Source: Acinetobacter soli
GTDB lineage: Bacteria; Pseudomonadota; Gammaproteobacteria; Pseudomonadales; Moraxellaceae
Length of the DNA stretch: 64,000 nt
Direction of reading: 5' to 3'
Assembly: GCF_000760595.1 (NCBI RefSeq)
Contig: NZ_BBNM01000001.1
Location: 1-64,000, forward strand
Under the pieces are notes generated by a model that saw nothing but the letters and a program-made list of their open reading frames with translations, had not been told where the DNA came from and ran no database searches. Each line of letters begins with the position of its first letter. Positions within the stretch are counted from its first letter, which is position 1. Positions 17,826 to 27,298 of the stretch are shown here, piece by piece. Both the position numbers and the translations under genes were made by a program.

Positions 17826-18106
17826 TGGAATTTTTTAAAAATATATAAAAGTCAATAAATATTTTTGTTAAAAAGAGCACTAAATAGCCATTTTAAACTT
17901 AATGTTACAATTTAGGTTATTTTTTGCTCATTTTTTGTGAGATTTTGTCCTTTTTGTAACTTTTTTACTTCAAACACTAGACACTCTGCAAAGCCGATGA
18001 ATATCATCCCCCTCCATAAAGCAATTGCAAAAGTGAATAAATTAGGCTGTTCACATTATTTTGGCTACTTGCTAAGCCTTGTGAATTGTCTCTAGGAGTT
18101 TAAGTA
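17826..18106 (+). promoter_or_regulatory. mltB-rlpA intergenic leader with a short in-frame upstream ORF
   Basis: 281 bases. A 32-codon frame, 17997-18095, ends with a TAG inside the rlpA ribosome binding site (CTAGGAG, 18092-18098). This could couple its translation to rlpA, but it has no clear ribosome binding site of its own. No terminator hairpin was found after mltB. Confidence 0.35.
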
Positions 18107-18721
18107 ATGCAGTTAACGTTAAAGTACGCTTTAGCACTCAGTATTGGACTGGCAGTTATCCAGTCACAAGCAGAAATGGTTCCTGCATCATCTCTTAATG
18201 GCGATGCAGACGGTTCAAGCTTGGCTGCTCGCGTCTTGAATAAAGATTCGCAGAACAACTTCAATTCCCATTTCTCTAATTTAAATAGTCTTTCAATCAC
18301 CGAAAGTTCGGGTGACAAAATCCGTCGTCAAACTATCGCGGCTAAAATCGAGATCCCTGAAGAAGAGCCTTCAGTGATTGAAAAATTAAACTCTGTAGCA
18401 TCGAACACTGTTCGTAAATTTAGCCAGACCGGTATCGCATCTTGGTATGGTCGTCAGTTTCATGGTCGTAAAACGGCTAACGGTGAAACTTTCGACATGA
18501 ACGAGCTTACTGCAGCACACCGTAGTCTGCCGCTGAATTGCTACATTCGCGTGACCAACAAAGACAACGGCAAAAGTGTCGTGGTTAAAGTCAACGATCG
18601 AGGTCCATTTCATGGCAATCGAGTCGTAGATTTATCTTACGCAGCAGCTAAACGCATTGGACTCGCGAGTGCGGGTACAGGCAAAGTAAGTATTGAGCGT
18701 GTTGATGGTCCAAATTCATAA
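18107..18721 (+). CDS. rlpA: RlpA-like septal ring lytic transglycosylase
   Basis: 204 residues. Signal peptide at about 1-23 ending AEM, then a 90-residue low-complexity linker, then the double-psi beta-barrel RlpA domain (about 105-203) with ASWYGRQFHGRKTANGE, the catalytic-region AAHRSLP and VNDRGPFHGNRVVDLS. It lacks the C-terminal SPOR domain of longer RlpA proteins, so septal targeting by denuded glycan is not expected. RlpA acts on peptidoglycan lacking stem peptides. AGGAG precedes the ATG at nine bases. Confidence 0.9.
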   Translation: MQLTLKYALALSIGLAVIQSQAEMVPASSLNGDADGSSLAARVLNKDSQNNFNSHFSNLNSLSITESSGDKIRRQTIAAKIEIPEEEPSVIEKLNSVASNTVRKFSQTGIASWYGRQFHGRKTANGETFDMNELTAAHRSLPLNCYIRVTNKDNGKSVVVKVNDRGPFHGNRVVDLSYAAAKRIGLASAGTGKVSIERVDGPNS

Positions 18722-19189
18722 GCTTTAGCTCCTTCACTTTTGCAATAAAGAGGCCACCATCCGGTGGTTTCTTTATTTTTGTTCGATACATTCTTGTTCT
18801 GATGTGTGAATGTTTAAGTTAAAATGATTAGCCGTGGTTCACAATGCAATTTTACGAAACGATCACTTTTTAAACACAAAAACTAACCAAATTGTAGCTT
18901 AGTCTTAATTTGCTCTGATTCGCGTGCTATACAACAAAATCTCTCCAAAGCTACCCTAGTAGCAAAAATGTTTAAAGATGCGGTTTAACGCGAGCTTATA
19001 AGGCAAATTCGAGAAAGTTTTAAGGTCACTTTTGCTCAAAATGGTTTTTCCAATTGTTTTAAACGTTTTTGGCGATGAATTTTACATTTTTTAGATTTGT
19101 TCGCCCGAGTCAAAAATCTGTTTTGACCGCATGCATATTGTGTTTTATATTCGTTAAGTAAAGGAATAAATAAAACAAGGATGATCCAC
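18722..19189. other. Intergenic region: rlpA terminator, then about 400 bases without a recognised feature
   Basis: After the terminator at 18747-18780 I see no gene and no long inverted repeat. The promoter of the Mpo1-like gene must lie near the right end. Confidence 0.55.
18747..18780 (+). terminator. Terminator of rlpA
   Basis: Stem CCACC/GGTGG around ATCC, extended by two G-T pairs and AAAGA/TCTTT, and followed by ATTTTT. Confidence 0.85.
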
Positions 19190-19633
19190 ATGAAAACCAT
19201 TACGGAATGGTTTGACGAATACAGCCAAAGCCATCAAAACCAAACCAATAAAAAAATTCATTGGGTGTGCGTACCTGCAATTTTGTTTTCAATTATTGGT
19301 TTGATTTACCATTTTAGTGCATTACTGACCGCACTCCTGATTGTACTTTCACTGATATTTTATGCACGATTAGATTTAGTCCTTGCCGTGGCAATGGCGG
19401 CTCTAGTTGCTGTCATGGCATGGCTGATCTATGTATTGCCTGTTGGCGTGGGGTTTTATATTGGTGTTTTTATTGTGGCGTGGATTGGGCAATTCTACGG
19501 CCATAAGGTTGAAGGCAAAAAACCTTCCTTTTTAAAAGATGTACAATTTCTGTTGATTGGTCCGCTCTGGTGCATGGATGCCTACTTGGCTAAAATTTTA
19601 CCCAGCTGGAAAAGTAAACAACAATTAAATTAA
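19190..19633 (+). CDS. Mpo1-like (DUF962) membrane protein
   Basis: 147 residues from the ATG at 19190. AAGG is nine bases upstream of this ATG but abuts the earlier ATG at 19181, so the later start is preferred. The family's conserved SHQNQTNKKIHWVCVP (about 13-28) with its histidines is present, followed by four membrane segments. In yeast the homologue Mpo1 is an Fe(II)-dependent dioxygenase of 2-hydroxy fatty acids. In bacteria the role is unproven, so a lipid alpha-oxidation function is inference. Confidence 0.85.
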   Translation: MKTITEWFDEYSQSHQNQTNKKIHWVCVPAILFSIIGLIYHFSALLTALLIVLSLIFYARLDLVLAVAMAALVAVMAWLIYVLPVGVGFYIGVFIVAWIGQFYGHKVEGKKPSFLKDVQFLLIGPLWCMDAYLAKILPSWKSKQQLN

Positions 19634-19674
19634 CACAGACTCTCGGCATTTAATGAATAACTTAAATGTTTCAC

Positions 19675-19709
19675 TGGAAGCATCTCTTCATTACTGATAG
19701 ATGCTTCCA
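19675..19709. terminator. Hairpin between convergent genes, possible weak terminator
   Basis: 11-bp perfect stem, TGGAAGCATCT (19675-19685) with AGATGCTTCCA (19699-19709). The right arm lies inside the last codons of the DUF3465 gene. T-runs on either side are poor, so termination efficiency is uncertain. Confidence 0.45.
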
Positions 19710-20170
19710 TTAAATTTTAGCCAGCCATTTAAGTGCCTGCCTTTCGGGTCACGATGCGTCCAGTGTATAACACCGCCTTTTGGCGTGTACTCATATTCAC
19801 CATAAAACTCTACACGATCACCTTTTTGCAAGCCTTGTAAACGCGGCGATAAGTTGATGTTATGTGCAATAAGTACTGTTTGACCATTTTCCAATCTTAA
19901 GATAAATTTCTGGTGCCGTGACCCTTGATTATCGTCAGGCAAAACGGCTTTGACCTGCCCTGCTCCTTGTACCTGAACATTGCTTTTTTTCTGCTCGAAA
20001 GCCAATTTGATTGCATCGTTGTTAAAATCTTGAGTAGTGACTTGCGATGTTTGAATTTGCGATGCAACATGAGGCTCACGTTGGTTTAAAATAAAAAAAT
20101 ACACCAGCAAAAAGGCGATAACAACCACAACGATGTAGGTATTTATTTTTTTCATTTTTAAAATATCCAT
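19691..20170 (-). CDS. DUF3465 protein, membrane-anchored or exported
   Basis: 159 residues from 20170, or 154 from the ATG at 20153-20155 (MKKINTYI), which has GGAT upstream and gives a cleaner signal-anchor. An N-terminal membrane segment (about 12-28) is followed by a periplasmic OB-fold-like domain with HQKFILRLENGQTVLIAHN and WTHRDPKGRHLNGWL. These features are the DUF3465 signature. The function is unknown. The gene begins only about 10 bases past the T-tract of the tsf terminator, so it relies either on read-through or on a promoter within the end of tsf. Confidence 0.82.
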   Translation of the reverse strand: MDILKMKKINTYIVVVVIAFLLVYFFILNQREPHVASQIQTSQVTTQDFNNDAIKLAFEQKKSNVQVQGAGQVKAVLPDDNQGSRHQKFILRLENGQTVLIAHNINLSPRLQGLQKGDRVEFYGEYEYTPKGGVIHWTHRDPKGRHLNGWLKFNGSIYQ

Positions 20171-20178
20171 TTTTGTCT

Positions 20179-20211
20179 AAAAAAAAGCCCCTAAATTAGG
20201 GGCTTTTTTTT
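20179..20211 (-). terminator. Terminator of tsf
   Basis: Stem AGCCCCTA/TAGGGGCT with long A- and T-runs on either side, 13 bases past the tsf stop. It is symmetric and could work both ways. Confidence 0.93.
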
Positions 20212-20224
20212 ACAAAATAAGTAA

Positions 20225-21100
20225 TTATTTTGCAGCGGCTTGAGCAGCAGCAACTTCTTCAGCGAAGCTCATTTCTGCTTTTTTCTCAATACCTTCACCC
20301 ACTTCGAAACGTACAAATTCAACAATAGTCGTTTCAGTTGCTTTAAGTACATCAGCAACTTTCTTGTCATTGTCGATTACATACATTTGACGATCAAGTG
20401 CAACTTCGTTCAAGTATTTATCAACTGAACCAGATACCATTTTTTCTACGATATTTGCAGGTTTGCCAGATTCAATTGCTTTTGCTTCAGCAATTTCTTT
20501 CTCTTTTGCAACTAGATCTGCTGGTACTGCATCAGCACTTACCGCAACTGGATTGAACGCTGCAACGTGCATTGCAATACCTTTACCAGTTTCTGCGCTA
20601 CCTGTAAATGATACAACAACACCGATGCGAAGACCGTGTTTGTAAACTGCAAGGTTTTGACCTTCAACAATTTTCGCACGACGAACTTGGATGTTTTCAC
20701 CAATTTTTTGAACAAGAGCAATACGCGCTTCTTCAACTGATTGACCGTCTTCCAATTTAAGTTCAGCAATTTTTTCAGCTTCAGTTACACCTGAAGCAAG
20801 AATTGCTTTTGCAACCGCATTAGAGAAGTTAGAGAAGTTTTCGTCTTTTGCAACGAAGTCAGTTTGACAGTTTACTTCTACCAATGCTGCTTTGTTACCG
20901 TCTTGAACGATTGTGATCGCGCCATCAGCTGCAATGTTACCTGCTTTTTTCGCTGCTTTTGCTTGACCAGATTTACGAAGGTTATCAATCGCAAGCTCGA
21001 TATCGCCATTCGCTTCTGTTAATGCTTTTTTGCATTCCATCATTGCAAGACCAGTACGGTCACGTAATTCTTTTACCATGCTTGCAGAAATTGCAGTCAT
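20225..21100 (-). CDS. tsf: Elongation factor Ts
   Basis: 291 residues, the usual length. Nucleotide exchange factor that releases GDP from EF-Tu. The N-terminal UBA-like module (LRDRTGLAMMECKKALTEANGDIE) and TDFVAKDENF, which contacts EF-Tu, are intact. It is downstream of rpsB on the same strand with a hairpin in the 138-base gap, the conserved rpsB-tsf order of bacteria. Confidence 0.98.
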   Translation of the reverse strand: MTAISASMVKELRDRTGLAMMECKKALTEANGDIELAIDNLRKSGQAKAAKKAGNIAADGAITIVQDGNKAALVEVNCQTDFVAKDENFSNFSNAVAKAILASGVTEAEKIAELKLEDGQSVEEARIALVQKIGENIQVRRAKIVEGQNLAVYKHGLRIGVVVSFTGSAETGKGIAMHVAAFNPVAVSADAVPADLVAKEKEIAEAKAIESGKPANIVEKMVSGSVDKYLNEVALDRQMYVIDNDKKVADVLKATETTIVEFVRFEVGEGIEKKAEMSFAEEVAAAQAAAK

Positions 21101-21142
21101 GTTGTTCTCCTAAATAGGTAGAAAAAGTAAATCTTTGAACAA

Positions 21143-21171
21143 AAACGGCCCAAGGAAACTCTGGGCCGTTT
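21143..21171 (-). terminator. Hairpin between rpsB and tsf (partial terminator)
   Basis: 10-bp stem AAACGGCCCA/TGGGCCGTTT (21143-21152 with 21162-21171). On the minus strand it is followed by TTTGTTC. It probably tunes the rpsB to tsf ratio by partial termination. Confidence 0.8.
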
Positions 21172-21238
21172 GCTTTTTTTCGACGCTTAATTTGCCACCC
21201 TTACATGTCGCAAAAATGACAATCAGGCGTCAAACGCA

Positions 21239-21988
21239 TTAAGCCTCAGAAGCAGCTGCTGCTTCTTCGCCTTTAGCTTGAGCATTCGCTTGAGATTGCG
21301 CGTATTCTTTACCAGCAAGAATTGCATCAGCCATAGCTGAAGCATATAAAGTTACTGCACGAATCGCATCATCGTTACCCGGGATAACGTAGTCTACGTT
21401 GTCTGGGTTAGAGTTTGTATCAACGATACCAATTACAGGAATACCAAGGTTTTTAGCTTCTTTAATTGCAATCGCTTCGTGATCAACGTCGATTACAAAT
21501 AATGCGTCAGGTAAACCACCCATGTTTTTAACACCGCCTAAAGAACGCTCAAGTTTCTCCATCTCACGGCTACGCTCTAATGCTTCACGCTTAGTCAGCT
21601 TAGCAAAAGTACCATCTTGAGATTGAGTTTGAAGATCTTTCAAACGGCTGATAGATTGGCGAAGTGTTTTCCAGTTCGTCAACATACCACCTAACCAACG
21701 GTGATCTACATATGGTTGACCAGCGCGTTGAGCTTGTTCACGGATGATGTTAGAAGCAGCACGTTTAGTACCAACGAACAAAACTTTGTTCTTTTTGCTT
21801 GCTAATTGGTTAGCGAAGTTCAAAGCATCATTTAACGCAGGAACAGTGTGCTCAAGGTTGATGATGTGAATTTTGTTGCGTGCGCCAAAAATGTATTGAC
21901 GCATTTTTGGGTTCCAGAAACGAGTTTGGTGACCAAAGTGCGCGCCTGCTTGAAGAAGGTCGCGCATGCTTACGTTGTAATCTGCCAT
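21239..21988 (-). CDS. rpsB: 30S ribosomal protein S2
   Basis: 249 residues with the full S2 pattern: [20 protein letters not shown] at the N-terminus, [20 protein letters not shown] and [12 protein letters not shown], and the Ala/Glu-rich tail. Ribosomal small-subunit head protein that needs S1 for assembly contact. It is divergent from map and has a long structured leader (see 21995-22085) of the type through which S2 represses its own operon. Confidence 0.98.
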   Translation of the reverse strand: MADYNVSMRDLLQAGAHFGHQTRFWNPKMRQYIFGARNKIHIINLEHTVPALNDALNFANQLASKKNKVLFVGTKRAASNIIREQAQRAGQPYVDHRWLGGMLTNWKTLRQSISRLKDLQTQSQDGTFAKLTKREALERSREMEKLERSLGGVKNMGGLPDALFVIDVDHEAIAIKEAKNLGIPVIGIVDTNSNPDNVDYVIPGNDDAIRAVTLYASAMADAILAGKEYAQSQANAQAKGEEAAAASEA

Positions 21989-21994
21989 TTTCTT

Positions 21995-22085
21995 TACCTT
22001 AAAGTTGGGTTAGGCCTCCATATGTCCGCATTCTCCACCTATTGCTAGGCACCCAGAGTAATGTGACGACATATGTGCGGATTTT
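21995..22085 (-). promoter_or_regulatory. Probable S2 autoregulatory leader of rpsB
   Basis: The minus-strand leader between about 22085 and the rpsB ATG contains paired TCCGCA/TGCGGA arms (plus 22076-22081 with 22025-22030). They enclose a GGGTGCCTAGCAATAGG-type loop, and each arm is next to a CATATG word. Gammaproteobacteria control rpsB-tsf through S2 binding to such a leader (established for E. coli). The specific match to the Rfam model has not been tested. Confidence 0.5.
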
Positions 22086-22196
22086 TTCCTATTTCATCTA
22101 CGCAATTCATAAAATATATTCACGAAAAGCATTTGATAAAATGGGCGGGTATTTATACCATAACTGCTTTGAAATTACCAAAAGTTTTTAAGTATC

Positions 22197-23021
22197 ATGA
22201 ATAGTACGTACACGGCTCCAAGTCGACTGATTAAAACTCCTGAAGAAATTGAAAAAATGCGTATCGCAGGACGACTGGCGGCTGAAGTTCTTGACATGAT
22301 TAAACCGTATATTCAGCCAGGCGTGAGCACGCTTGAGCTGGATCGAATCTGTCATGATCATATCGTCAATGTTCAACAGGCCATTCCGGCATGTCTGGGC
22401 TATGGCGCAGCGCCAGGTCGTCCAGCGTTTCAGCACACCATTTGTACCTCTGTTAACCACGTGGTGTGTCACGGGATTCCATCTGCTGAAAAGATTCTCA
22501 AAAAAGGCGATATTTTAAATATCGACGTAACTGTGATTAAAGATGGTTACCATGGCGACACCAACATGATGTATGTGGTAGGTGGAGAAACTTCAATTCT
22601 AGCAAATCGTTTATGCAATGTGGCACAAGAAGCCATGTACCGCGGCATGCAAACGGTTCGTGCCGGCTCATTTATTGGTGACATTGGTCATGCCATTCAA
22701 AAGTATGTCGAATCTGAGCGTTTCAGTGTGGTGCGTGAATATTGTGGTCATGGTATCGGGACTGTATTCCATGATGAGCCACAAGTTTTACACTACGGTC
22801 AGAAAGGCACTGGCATGCAACTCGAAGCAGGCATGACTTTTACCATTGAGCCAATGGTCAACGCTGGTGTTTGGCAAACCAAATTGCTTGGCGACAAATG
22901 GACTGTGGTCACCAAAGACCACAAATTCTCTGCACAGTTTGAACACACGATTTTGGTGACTGAAACTGGACTCGAAGTGCTCACTGCTCGTCCAGAAGAA
23001 GATTTGTCTCGTTTTATGTAA
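22197..23021 (+). CDS. map: Methionine aminopeptidase, type I
   Basis: 274 residues. Removes N-terminal methionine from nascent proteins, using two metal ions held by D in NIDVTV, D in GDTNMM, H in GHGIG, and two E (FTIEP and the late FEHTIL). All five ligands are present. It is divergent from rpsB with a 208-base shared promoter region, and a terminator follows at 23042. Confidence 0.98.
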   Translation: MNSTYTAPSRLIKTPEEIEKMRIAGRLAAEVLDMIKPYIQPGVSTLELDRICHDHIVNVQQAIPACLGYGAAPGRPAFQHTICTSVNHVVCHGIPSAEKILKKGDILNIDVTVIKDGYHGDTNMMYVVGGETSILANRLCNVAQEAMYRGMQTVRAGSFIGDIGHAIQKYVESERFSVVREYCGHGIGTVFHDEPQVLHYGQKGTGMQLEAGMTFTIEPMVNAGVWQTKLLGDKWTVVTKDHKFSAQFEHTILVTETGLEVLTARPEEDLSRFM

Positions 23022-23041
23022 AACTTAAAATTTGTGTGTTT

Positions 23042-23067
23042 AAAAGGCCATCAAGATGGCCTTTTTT
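23042..23067 (+). terminator. Terminator of map
   Basis: Perfect stem AAAAGGCCATC/GATGGCCTTTT around AA, followed by TT. Confidence 0.92.
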
Positions 23068-23224
23068 ATTGACTTTAGCGTTCATTCATATTTCCTTCAT
23101 AATTCCAAACTTCATTTCTTTTTGCTACATATGGAATATTTTATTTTACAGGATCTGCTCGTTTTAACATTTAAGATGTTTTTTAGAAAAATGATCACAA
23201 AAACTGGACATGGAGTCCCTTCAA

Positions 23225-24349
23225 ATGAACAAATCTTTTGCTGGCTTAATGACAAGCCTCTTATTCATTTCTGCGCATAGCCATGCTGCCTCACCTTACT
23301 TTAGCTTAAAAGATGGCGATGGATTTAAACGCTTTTCCGTTTCAGCTGGCTGGTTACATGCCATGCCGCAAGGGAAAGCCAACCCCGTTAGAATCAATAC
23401 CCCAATTGCCGAAGGTACACAGTCTAAAGTAGGTGATGTCTCGACGGATAGCGTACTCAATGCCATTGACCAAAGCACTGTTTCAGGTAAGGCATGGTAT
23501 ACCCTACTTAATTCGGGCTATAAGGGCTTACTTGGAGGTAATACCTTACCTGCGGCATTATCTGGTACTGCAACCATTAATGGCTTGTCACAATGGGAAG
23601 CACCAAATTCGGGTCTTGAAGCCGATGATGTCGATACTCTTGGCCTACTGTTTAACTATAATTTTACTGATAATTTATCGCTTGAGATTAAAGGTGGTAT
23701 CCCGCCTAAGGTCGATATTTTAGGTAAAGGTACAATTTATGCACCTCTCTCTGGCGCTGCCACTCCCTTAAAAGACGGTTCGTTGCTGGGTAATGCCTTG
23801 GGTAATATTATTGGTTCAGCAGGTGGTAATATCCCACTAAAACAAGACATCAAAATTACAGATTTATCTCAAGGGAAGCGTGCTTCATCTGTACGGGCAT
23901 GGTTACCTGCAGCAGAACTACAGTACCAGTTTGGTAAATCTGGTGTAAATAAATTCAGACCCTACGTGGGAGTGGGCGTGATGTATGCCTATTTTAATGA
24001 CATTAAGCTAAACCCTGGGATTGAATCCGATCTGATCACCGCAGGTAATATGATCCGGAACATTCAGGACAACAAAGCGGGCGCAGCATTAGATAAAAAA
24101 ACATCAAGCGCCAATCCAGTGGTAAAAGTAGATGCAGCCGATGCATTCGCACCGATTGCCACAGTGGGTGCAACTTATGACTTTAATGATAGCTGGTTCG
24201 CAGTGGGTTCTGTGTCTTATGCCAAACTTAACAGTGAAGCAAAAATTACGGTTACCGATGGTAATACTGGCGCAGAGCTAATCAACTCAAAAACAAAAAT
24301 CGATATTGATCCAATCATTACTTATGTCGGTGTCGGTTATCGTTTCTAA
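23225..24349 (+). CDS. OmpW-family outer membrane protein
   Basis: 374 residues from the ATG at 23225. This start has GGAG nine bases upstream, whereas that GGAG lies inside the reading frame if the ATG at 23210 is used. Signal peptide of about 22 residues (MNKSFAGLMTS...SHAAS), then a beta-barrel pattern with alternating strands. The OmpW-family cores are FNYNFTDNLSLEIKGGIPP near residue 142 and the C-terminal YVGVGYRF with terminal F. It is larger than E. coli OmpW (about 212), with extra loop sequence at about 30-130 and 170-220. It probably transports small hydrophobic compounds. Confidence 0.87.
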   Translation: MNKSFAGLMTSLLFISAHSHAASPYFSLKDGDGFKRFSVSAGWLHAMPQGKANPVRINTPIAEGTQSKVGDVSTDSVLNAIDQSTVSGKAWYTLLNSGYKGLLGGNTLPAALSGTATINGLSQWEAPNSGLEADDVDTLGLLFNYNFTDNLSLEIKGGIPPKVDILGKGTIYAPLSGAATPLKDGSLLGNALGNIIGSAGGNIPLKQDIKITDLSQGKRASSVRAWLPAAELQYQFGKSGVNKFRPYVGVGVMYAYFNDIKLNPGIESDLITAGNMIRNIQDNKAGAALDKKTSSANPVVKVDAADAFAPIATVGATYDFNDSWFAVGSVSYAKLNSEAKITVTDGNTGAELINSKTKIDIDPIITYVGVGYRF

Positions 24350-24380
24350 ATGCAAGATTAAGCTGTTTTAAATATAAATT

Positions 24381-24406
24381 AAAAGCAACTTCGGTTGCTT
24401 TTTTTT
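24381..24406 (+). terminator. Terminator of the OmpW-family gene
   Basis: Stem AAAAGCAAC/GTTGCTTTT with a TTCG tetraloop and a following T-run. Confidence 0.93.
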
Positions 24407-24596
24407 ACATAAGTGAGATTAAAAAGAAAGAGTGTCGAATGTGACTATTGTTATCTGATAATAATAAATAGATAAAAAACAAAAGACTGTACTAAGATTC
24501 CAGCTTTTCATAATCTATTCACTTTTTATCATTTCATTGTTTGTATGGGATTTCATATGCTCAAAACCAGCCAAATTAGAATACGAGTAGATTTAC

Positions 24597-25553
24597 ATGA
24601 GCAGTCTCACACCACTCTCACAAGCGATCCATAATGCGCCGCGCTGGCATGAACCTAAACATCTTCAACCTAGTGAAGAAATTCAGATTCAACCACTTGA
24701 GCATGCTGCTTTGGGTGCTATTGTGACTGGGCTCGATGCAAAAAAAGCGCAAACTGGCGAAACCATCTTTAAGTTAAAACAGGCTTTGGCACAGCATCTG
24801 GTACTTATTTTTAAAAAACAGCAACTCGATGATTTACAGTTTTTAGCATTTGCCAGTTATTTTGGCTCAATTTTCCGACCAAGCAAAGACAATCCCGTGT
24901 TGGGATATGATCTGGAAACAGGCGTACCACCCGATGTTGTACCCGTATCTAATGCCGTGGGGCACGGCGACTATACAGGGCACGGCGAACTGGCACCCCA
25001 TGCCGATCACCAATGGACACCTCTACCCTCTTTTGGTTCATTGCTGTATGCAATTGAATTACCCAAAGCGGGTGGAAAAACATCATGGATCAATACCATT
25101 GCAGCCTATGAAGCACTCGACGACGATCTCAAACAACATATTCGTTCACTGCAATTGATTACTTACAATCCATTTGTACGCGCTCAAAGCAACGACGGTT
25201 CAAAAGCTAATGGGCATACTCCATTGTATCGTTTTGATGATCAGCCTGTCTTAGGTCATGCTTATCCTCAGCCACTGATTCGGACACATGCAGAATCTGG
25301 CAGATCAGCTCTTTGGCTCAGTGCAAAAAATGAAGTTGAACTGGTAAATTACAATGATATTGCCGGGGCAGAATTAATTGCACGCTTACGCGAACATTTG
25401 GCTCAACCTGAATTTCGCTATACGCATGATTGGGAAGTCGGAGATATCGTGTTTTGGGACAATCAAGTTACCTTACATGCACGTGAGACTTTTCCTTCAG
25501 AGCAGCGACGCTTATTAAAACGTATTAGTCTGGCTGGTGGTCGTCCGTTCTAA
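24597..25553 (+). CDS. TauD/TfdA-family Fe(II)/2-oxoglutarate dioxygenase
   Basis: 318 residues. The iron triad is H135-x-D137 in PHADHQW and H294 in VTLHARE, and a 2-oxoglutarate-binding Arg is R304 or R305. Such enzymes hydroxylate small sulfonates, sulfate esters, phenoxyacetates or lysine-type substrates. The substrate cannot be told from sequence. No sulfonate transporter genes are adjacent, unlike a tau locus. Confidence 0.88.
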   Translation: MSSLTPLSQAIHNAPRWHEPKHLQPSEEIQIQPLEHAALGAIVTGLDAKKAQTGETIFKLKQALAQHLVLIFKKQQLDDLQFLAFASYFGSIFRPSKDNPVLGYDLETGVPPDVVPVSNAVGHGDYTGHGELAPHADHQWTPLPSFGSLLYAIELPKAGGKTSWINTIAAYEALDDDLKQHIRSLQLITYNPFVRAQSNDGSKANGHTPLYRFDDQPVLGHAYPQPLIRTHAESGRSALWLSAKNEVELVNYNDIAGAELIARLREHLAQPEFRYTHDWEVGDIVFWDNQVTLHARETFPSEQRRLLKRISLAGGRPF

Positions 25554-25628
25554 TTGTCATAAAAGTATCAAATTTTTTTGATCTAATAAAAATAAAAAAC
25601 AAAAATAATGTTCAACTTATCAACGCAA

Positions 25629-25656
25629 AAGCCCGTCAAACGACGGGCTTCATTTT
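25629..25656. terminator. Bidirectional terminator between the dioxygenase gene and sthA
   Basis: 9-bp stem AAGCCCGTC/GACGGGCTT (25629-25637 with 25642-25650), AAAC loop, with a T-run to the right and an A-run to the left. It serves both convergent genes. Confidence 0.88.
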
Positions 25657-25683
25657 TAGCTACATCATACTCAAGTTTAAATC

Positions 25684-27099
25684 TTAAAATAAACGATTTA
25701 GACCATTCAATGCTGCAACACGGTAGGCTTCAGCCATGGTCGGATAGTTAAAGGTCGTTTCCATAAAATACTTTAATGTATTATTTGGACTTTGCATTAC
25801 AGCCTGACCAATGTGAATAATTTCAGACGCATTATTACCAAAACAATGAATCCCTAAAATTTCCAAGCTATCGCGGTGGAACAAGATTTTAAGCTCGCCC
25901 ACAGTATCACCCGTAATTTGTGCGCGCGCCAAATGACGAAACGATGATTGTCCTACTTCGTAAGGAATTTTTTCTTCTGTCAGCTCTTGCTCAGTTTTAC
26001 CAAAACACGAAATTTCTGGAATGGTATAAATACCAGTTGGAATATCGGTTACAGGTTTTACGTTTTCTTCGCCACTCATATTTGCACCGGCACAGCGCCC
26101 TTGGTCATAAGCTGCTGATGCTAGAGATGGCCAACCTACGACATCGCCCGCGGCATAGATATTTTCCACTTCAGTCTGATATTTCTCGTTCACTGCCAGC
26201 TGGCCACGGCCATTTGGTTTCAGGCCAACATTTTCTAAGCCCAAACCATCGGTATTACCTGAGCGTCCGTTACACCACAAAATCGCATCGGCTTTGATTT
26301 TTTTACCACTTTGTAAATGTAACACCACATAATCATCGTGCGTTTCCAGATAATCAATTTGTTCATTATGACGAATCAGCACGCCTTGTTCACGTAAGTG
26401 ATATGACAATGCATCGGCAATTTCATCATCGAGATAGCTCAGAAGCTTATGTTGCGTGTTAATCAAATCGACTTTGTGATTCAAACCAATAAAAATTGAT
26501 GCATATTCACAGCCAATTACGCCTGCGCCGTAGATAATAATTTTATGAATGGTGTAGTCGAGATCTAGAATCTTGTCTGAATCAAACACACGTTTATGAT
26601 TAAAGTCTAGACCTTTGGGTTGATAAGGACGGCTACCGGTCGCAATCACAAGTTGATCAAAAATAATGGTTTCTTTGATTCCTTCAGGCGTAAACACCAA
26701 CACCGTATTTTGATCTTGAATGTATGCACGACCATTGAACACATCAATATTGTTTCGATCGTAAAAACGAGTATGTGTAGATACTTGTTGCTGAATCACG
26801 CGATGGGCATTACTGAGTACCTGTTTCATGGTGAATTTTTTCCATTCACCCACTTTTTGAAACATTGGATCACGTTGATAACGAATAATACTTGATACTG
26901 TCTGACGCAATGCCTTACTCGGAATCGTTCCGACATGGGTACAGTTTCCACCCATCTGTTCACGAATATCTACAATTGCAACACGCTTACCTGCTTTTGC
27001 AAGCTTCATTGCCGCGCCTTCGCCCGCAGGTCCTGAACCGAGAACTAACGCATCATATCTGATGAAATTCCCACTAACGACCTCTTTCTTACGTGGCAT
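25684..27099 (-). CDS. sthA: Soluble pyridine nucleotide transhydrogenase
   Basis: 471 residues. FAD enzyme that moves hydride between NADPH and NAD+. It has the dinucleotide-binding [10 protein letters not shown] at the N-terminus and the second NAD motif [12 protein letters not shown]. Its redox segment, [13 protein letters not shown], has one cysteine instead of the CxxxxC pair of dihydrolipoyl dehydrogenases, the hallmark of SthA. The C-terminal dimerisation domain is complete. It helps balance NADPH in a strict aerobe that lacks many other routes. Confidence 0.95.
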   Translation of the reverse strand: MPRKKEVVSGNFIRYDALVLGSGPAGEGAAMKLAKAGKRVAIVDIREQMGGNCTHVGTIPSKALRQTVSSIIRYQRDPMFQKVGEWKKFTMKQVLSNAHRVIQQQVSTHTRFYDRNNIDVFNGRAYIQDQNTVLVFTPEGIKETIIFDQLVIATGSRPYQPKGLDFNHKRVFDSDKILDLDYTIHKIIIYGAGVIGCEYASIFIGLNHKVDLINTQHKLLSYLDDEIADALSYHLREQGVLIRHNEQIDYLETHDDYVVLHLQSGKKIKADAILWCNGRSGNTDGLGLENVGLKPNGRGQLAVNEKYQTEVENIYAAGDVVGWPSLASAAYDQGRCAGANMSGEENVKPVTDIPTGIYTIPEISCFGKTEQELTEEKIPYEVGQSSFRHLARAQITGDTVGELKILFHRDSLEILGIHCFGNNASEIIHIGQAVMQSPNNTLKYFMETTFNYPTMAEAYRVAALNGLNRLF

Positions 27100-27298
27100 T
27101 TAAAGCTCCTTCAATCCGATCAGTTGAAACATTTTATAATAAATAGGGGCACTATGCTGCCCAATAATGTATTTCTCAAGCCTATATTATGCAATAACGA
27201 CATTTTTTATATGAATAATGAATTTGCCCCATTTTAGACTAAGTCCGTTATAATAATGTCAATTAAAATTCTCGCGAATAACATTGGAATTGTTAACT

